Source of the DNA: an uncultured Prevotella sp.
GTDB lineage: Bacteria; Bacteroidota; Bacteroidia; Bacteroidales; Bacteroidaceae
DNA: 37,090 nt
NCBI GenBank assembly: GCA_946614435.1
Contig: CAMOGW010000019.1
Span: forward strand, 1-37,090
Direction: 5' to 3'
In this document: in pieces, positions 31,161 through 37,090 of the stretch
Layout of the letters: each line of letters begins with the position of its first letter
Position numbering within the stretch: position 1 is the first letter of the stretch
Translations under genes and position numbers: made by a program
The notes under the pieces: model-generated
What the model was told of the DNA's origin: nothing
The model's database searches: none
The model's input: only the letters and a program-made list of their open reading frames with translations

Positions 31161-31874
31161 ATGGATGCTAAACGTATCATCAGCTTCCTGCAGGAAGTGA
31201 TTGCCAACAACAACCGTGAGTGGTTTGCTGCCCATAAGAGTGAGTATGAGGCCGTGCGAGCTGAGTGGGAGCGCGGAGTGGGGCAGGCTCTGGAGCGCAT
31301 TGTGACGTTTGATGCCTCAGTGGGCAATCAGCGCGTGAAGGACTGTACCTATCGCTTCTATCGCGACACACGCTTCTCAGCCGACAAGTCGCCCTACAAG
31401 AATCACCTCGGAGCCTACATCAACGCAAAGGGCAAGAAGGCCCTTCGCGGCGGCTACTACCTGCACATGGAGCCCGACCACTGCCTCTTGGCCGTGGGCA
31501 ACTATTGGCTGCCCACTAATATCCTAACCGCATGCCGCAATGAGATCATGGCCAACGAGGAGCAATGGCTGAACGCCGTTGAGAGCAAAGCCTTCAAGAA
31601 ATATTTCGACACGAAGAAGGACACGACGGACTGGAACGAGTCGTGGGATGCGCCACAGGGCTTCGGACTGACCAAACTGAAGACCTGTCCGGCTGGCTTC
31701 CCGCGCGATTACGAACACGTGAGATACCTGCGGCTGAAGGACTACTGCGCCTGGCATGCCGTAGCCAACGACTTCTTCGAGGGCGACGGATGGATTGACG
31801 AGATGGAGCGCGTGTTCAGGGCTGCCAAACCCATGATGGACTTCATGAACAATGTGATAGACGATTACGAATAA
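31161..31874 (+). CDS. DUF2461 family protein
   Basis: A 237-aa protein of the DUF2461/TIGR02453 family, recognised from the N-terminal ISFLQEVIANNNREWFAAHK, the central YRFYRDTRFSADKSPYKNHL and GGYYLHMEPDHCLLAVGNYW. Widespread in bacteria, function not established. No signal peptide or membrane segment. It lies 33 nt after the thioesterase gene and 18 nt before the beta-galactosidase gene, as part of a long co-directional run. Confidence 0.9.
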   Translation: MDAKRIISFLQEVIANNNREWFAAHKSEYEAVRAEWERGVGQALERIVTFDASVGNQRVKDCTYRFYRDTRFSADKSPYKNHLGAYINAKGKKALRGGYYLHMEPDHCLLAVGNYWLPTNILTACRNEIMANEEQWLNAVESKAFKKYFDTKKDTTDWNESWDAPQGFGLTKLKTCPAGFPRDYEHVRYLRLKDYCAWHAVANDFFEGDGWIDEMERVFRAAKPMMDFMNNVIDDYE

Positions 31875-34982
<3,108 letters not shown>

Positions 34983-35014
34983 AACTGTTAAGATACATAA
35001 AAATAGTAAAGCAA

Positions 35015-35060
35015 AAATGCTGACAATGTGCAAAATGATGCCATTGTCAGCATTTTGTTT
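35015..35060 (+). terminator. Strong terminator after the beta-galactosidase gene
   Basis: Arms 35015-35029 and 35043-35057 are exact 15-bp inverse complements (AAAATGCTGACAATG and its mate) with a 13-nt loop, ending in TTTTGTTT. It lies 33 nt after the stop codon. Confidence 0.85.
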
Positions 35061-35069
35061 GCAAAAAGT

Positions 35070-35101
35070 TTGGTTCTTACAAATTAATTCTCTATTTTTG
35101 C
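35070..35101 (+). promoter_or_regulatory. Promoter of the small secreted protein gene
   Basis: TTTG at 35070-35073 and TATTTTTG at 35094-35101 with a 20-bp spacer fully match the Bacteroidetes consensus; the ATG follows 18 nt later. Confidence 0.75.
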
Positions 35102-35118
35102 AGAAAATCAATTAGCTT

Positions 35119-35439
35119 ATGCGAAAAAGACTACTCATATTTACTGGACTTATTAGCATGACAATCGCTGTTTCGATGTATGCAGCTGCCCCCATGATTA
35201 TGGAACTGGGAGTTGCAGAGCAGGTGGAACAGGATAAAATGATATCACTCTCAGTGGAAGGAAATGTGGTGCAGGTGACTGGTGCGACAGGCATGGTGCT
35301 CGAAGTGGTCTCACTGACAGGCCGGCAGGTCGCTACACACAAGATTGACAGTCCTGCACAGCGCATTGAGCTCTCGGTGCCCAAAGGCTGCTACATCCTG
35401 AAGGTAGGAAAGGTAGTGCGCAAGGTGACGATTCACTGA
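35119..35439 (+). CDS. Small secreted protein with T9SS-like C-terminal domain
   Basis: A 106-aa protein. The signal peptide covers about 1-23 (MRKRLLIFTGLISMTIAVSM, then YAAA). The mature part is one beta-sandwich-like domain of the kind found at the C-terminus of secreted Bacteroidetes proteins (MVLEVVSLTGRQVATHKIDS, ELSVPKGCYILKVGKVVRKV). Here that domain is nearly the whole mature protein, so it is not a sorting tail of a larger enzyme. Function unknown. It has its own promoter and lies 30 nt before the sigma factor gene, so the two may share a transcript. Confidence 0.7.
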   Translation: MRKRLLIFTGLISMTIAVSMYAAAPMIMELGVAEQVEQDKMISLSVEGNVVQVTGATGMVLEVVSLTGRQVATHKIDSPAQRIELSVPKGCYILKVGKVVRKVTIH

Positions 35440-35445
35440 TTTTTC

Positions 35446-35466
35446 TTGTGATCTCGGCTATCACAA
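35446..35466. promoter_or_regulatory. Inverted repeat just before the sigma factor start
   Basis: TTGTGAT (35446-35452) and ATCACAA (35460-35466) are exact 7-bp inverse complements with a 7-nt spacer, 3 nt before the ATG of the sigma factor. It could be an operator or an RNA hairpin masking the start region. It resembles a CRP half-site pair, but the spacing does not fit CRP. Confidence 0.45.
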
Positions 35467-35469
35467 ACC

Positions 35470-36024
35470 ATGACAGTTGTCAGCGATCAACAGCTAAAAC
35501 TTCTTCTCGCCGACACAAAGACCCAGCGTAAAGGATTCGAGGTGATGGTCAGCCAATTTAGCGAACAGCTTTATTGGCAGATTCGTCGTTTGGTGTTGTC
35601 GCACGACGATGCCAACGATGTGCTGCAGAACACCTTCATGAAAGCTTGGAACGGACTGAACGGATTTCACGGCGACTCGAAGCTGAGCACCTGGCTCTCG
35701 CGCATAGCCATTAACGAGAGCCTCGACTTCCTGCGCAAACAGAAAAACATGCTGCAAACGGTGAGTGCCGACGATGCTGACCTGGGCATTGCCAATCAGC
35801 TGATGGCCGACGAGTACTTTGACGGCGATCTCACCGAGGCACAGTTGCAGGAGGCCATCGCAAGTCTGCCCGAGGTGCAGCGTACCGTGTTCATGTTGCG
35901 CTATTACGATGAAATGAAATACAGCGAGATTAGCAAGATCACAGGCACCTCGGAAGGAGCGCTGAAATCATCCTATCACATAGCTGTGAAGAAAATAAGT
36001 GATTTTTTCCATCAACGCGATTAA
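35470..36024 (+). CDS. ECF-type RNA polymerase sigma factor
   Basis: A 184-aa sigma-70 family factor. Region 2 lies at about 25-93 (VLSHDDANDVLQNTFMKAWN, LSTWLSRIAINESLDFLRKQ). Region 4 lies at about 125-180 (AIASLPEVQRTVFMLRYYDE, YSEISKITGTSEGALKSSYH). Regions 1 and 3 are absent, as in ECF factors. Downstream are a membrane protein of the kind paired with such sigmas and a periplasmic protein, which suggests an envelope-signal circuit. An inverted repeat sits directly before the start. Confidence 0.93.
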   Translation: MTVVSDQQLKLLLADTKTQRKGFEVMVSQFSEQLYWQIRRLVLSHDDANDVLQNTFMKAWNGLNGFHGDSKLSTWLSRIAINESLDFLRKQKNMLQTVSADDADLGIANQLMADEYFDGDLTEAQLQEAIASLPEVQRTVFMLRYYDEMKYSEISKITGTSEGALKSSYHIAVKKISDFFHQRD

Positions 36025-36067
36025 ACTTTCAAGATAGATGCGCGTCAAAATAGAAAAGCAAATCATT

Positions 36068-36460
36068 ATGACAAGCGAAGAACAATATGTCAGAGACCAC
36101 ATGGGGAAGGAGAATCCGTTCAAGGTTCCCGAAGGCTATTTCGATAGTCTGGTGTCCAATGTGATGGAGCAGTTACCGCCAGCAGTCGATGCGCCTGAAG
36201 CTATTGACAGGAAGAAAGACCCGGTGCCAGTGGCTGCGAAGACTGCCGCCATCCGTAGCCTGCGCCCCTTGCTCTATGCAGCAGCCTGCCTGCTGATAGC
36301 CGTGCTGAGCGTGTGGACTTTCATGGACAGCGATGCGCCTGCCGAGCAAGAACTGGCCCCTGTGACAGCCAAGACTGGTAACGACACGTATGAAGACGAC
36401 ATGGCCGACTACGTGATGGTGGATAACAACGACATCTATGCATGTCTGATGAATGAATAA
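36068..36460 (+). CDS. Anti-sigma-like membrane protein
   Basis: A 130-aa protein. The N-terminal KENPFKVPEGYFDSLVSNVM is the signature of short Bacteroidetes membrane proteins encoded after ECF sigma factors. A transmembrane segment lies at about 66-86 (LRPLLYAAACLLIAVLSVWT), and a short acidic periplasmic part follows (90-130). No zinc-binding HxxxCxxC is seen, so it is not a ZAS-type anti-sigma. The start at 36068 is preferred; an ATG at 36038 would add ten residues. Its role as a regulator of the adjacent sigma factor is inference from context. Confidence 0.75.
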   Translation: MTSEEQYVRDHMGKENPFKVPEGYFDSLVSNVMEQLPPAVDAPEAIDRKKDPVPVAAKTAAIRSLRPLLYAAACLLIAVLSVWTFMDSDAPAEQELAPVTAKTGNDTYEDDMADYVMVDNNDIYACLMNE

Positions 36461-36483
36461 ATATATAAAAAGAGGTGAAGATT

Positions 36484-36945
36484 ATGGTGAAAAGAATTTG
36501 CTGGACAGTAATGATTGTTTGGGGCTGCATGACGGGCCTCAGTGCTCAGAACCATCACAAGAAATTCTCGCCAGAGAAGTTCGAACAAGAGCTGAAGCAG
36601 TTTATCACGCAAGAGGCAAAGCTCACGCAGGACGAGGCGGCAAAGTTCTTCCCCGTGTATAATGAGATGCGTGAGAAGCAGCGCGTGCTCTTCAACAAGC
36701 AGAGAAAGATGGGGAGGGTGAAGCCCTGCGACGAAGCCGCCTGTCAGAAAGCCATTCAAGAGCGCGACAATAATGAGCTGGAACAAAAGCGTCTGCAGCA
36801 GTACTACCATAACAAGTTCTTCAATGTGCTACCGGCTTCAAAGGTCTATGATGTGATTAAGGCCGAAGACAAGTTTCATCGCACTATGCTCAGGCAATGG
36901 AGCCGTCGGCAGCAGCAGAAAGATAAGAAAGAAGGAAATGATTAG
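36484..36945 (+). CDS. Periplasmic helical protein, Spy/CpxP-like by context
   Basis: A 153-aa protein. A signal peptide (MVKRICWTVMIVWGCMTGLS, cleaved near AQ) is followed by a charged all-helical mature part with SPEKFEQELKQFITQEAKLT, QDEAAKFFPVYNEMREKQ, and a basic C-terminus (RRQQQKDKKEGND). The layout resembles periplasmic chaperone or metal-sensor-like proteins (Spy/CpxP class) common after ECF sigma/anti-sigma pairs in Bacteroidetes, but sequence identity to that family is not certain. The ATG at 36484 follows an AGAGG; a GTG at 36475 would add three residues. Confidence 0.75.
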   Translation: MVKRICWTVMIVWGCMTGLSAQNHHKKFSPEKFEQELKQFITQEAKLTQDEAAKFFPVYNEMREKQRVLFNKQRKMGRVKPCDEAACQKAIQERDNNELEQKRLQQYYHNKFFNVLPASKVYDVIKAEDKFHRTMLRQWSRRQQQKDKKEGND

Positions 36946-36948
36946 TTA

Positions 36949-36975
36949 AAGAATGTTACGTTCTTAATTTTTCTT
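36949..36975 (+). terminator. Terminator of the sigma factor operon
   Basis: AAGAATG (36949-36955) and CGTTCTT (36959-36965) pair over 7 positions with one G-U and a 3-nt loop, followed by AATTTTTCTTT. It lies 4 nt after the last stop codon. Confidence 0.75.
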
Positions 36976-36984
36976 TGCGGGAAG

Positions 36985-37016
36985 TTTCGGTTAATCGGAA
37001 AAAGTTTATACCTTTG
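36985..37016 (+). promoter_or_regulatory. tRNA-Asp promoter
   Basis: TACCTTTG at 37009-37016 is an exact -7 match; TTTCG at 36985-36989 is an imperfect -33 at 19 bp. The tRNA begins 24 nt later. Confidence 0.65.
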
Positions 37017-37039
37017 CACCCGCAATCGAAAAACAGACT

Positions 37040-37090
37040 GGTGCGTTAGTTCAGTAGGTTAGAATGCCTGCCTGTCACGCAGGAGGTCAC
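37040..37090 (+). tRNA. tRNA-Asp (GTC), truncated by the window edge
   Basis: The acceptor strand GGTGCGT begins at 37040; the D-arm GTTCAGTAGGTTAGAAT follows. The anticodon stem-loop CCTGC-CTGTCAC-GCAGG gives anticodon GTC (Asp). The T-arm and 3' acceptor strand lie outside the window. Confidence 0.93.

Noticed and set aside
35446..35466. CRP-type operator
   Set aside because: The half-sites TGTGA and TCACA are separated by 9 bp, not the 6 bp of CRP sites, so only an unnamed inverted repeat is claimed.

Overview
The window looks like the chromosome of a Bacteroidales bacterium, most likely Prevotella-like. This rests on three things. Nearly every intergenic promoter that can be recognised fits the Bacteroidetes primary-sigma pattern (TTTG about 20 bp upstream of TAnnTTTG). 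Shine-Dalgarno sequences are weak. The gene families are typical of the phylum: a membrane-anchored coiled-coil protein with a LuxR-like C-terminus, a Bacteroidetes-type AddA/AddB pair, a PEGYF-type membrane protein after an ECF sigma factor, and a T9SS-like C-terminal domain. The genus is inference.

Layout. 1-2461: tail of an unidentified gene, a membrane-anchored regulator-like protein, then an NfeD/SPFH membrane pair. 2667-6012: pgk (+) converging on the prfA-pyrF operon (-), with a terminator and partial copies of the pyrF 3' end between them. 6013-6286: intergenic DNA with two mutually exclusive hairpins and the prfA promoter. 6287-12384: addA-addB recombination helicase-nuclease pair (-), divergent from aspS (+, 12533-14293). 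14431-15188: two small winged-helix-like genes, followed by a nested inverted-repeat cluster. 15406-18417: glyA-ettA operon (-). 18418-18785: intergenic DNA with three tandem 21-bp palindromic units.

18786-27136 is an accessory island, all on the minus strand, clearly more AT-rich from about 20.6 to 27.1 kb than the core genes on both sides. Its centre is a tightly coupled, overlapping three-gene set: two large dynamin-like P-loop GTPase-type proteins (692 and 658 aa) and a coiled-coil protein with a C-terminal membrane anchor (219 aa). A series of tiny proteins precedes it (two of them cysteine-rich) and a 97-aa protein follows. Downstream lies a second unit with its own promoter: a 143-aa unknown, a Sel1-repeat protein and a zinc-ribbon protein. 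The dynamin-like set is the best candidate for an undescribed system, probably membrane remodelling or phage defence (inference). The island is bounded on one side by the 21-bp palindromic array and on the other by 0.7 kb of non-coding DNA with a long inverted repeat and six tandem 22-bp units.

28046-34982 is a co-directional plus-strand run: HIT protein, DUF1015 protein, YigZ/IMPACT protein, acyl-ACP thioesterase, DUF2461 protein and a secreted GH2 beta-galactosidase, ended by a strong terminator. 35119-36945 holds a small secreted protein and an ECF sigma factor operon (sigma, membrane anti-sigma-like protein, periplasmic Spy-like protein). The window ends inside a tRNA-Asp gene.
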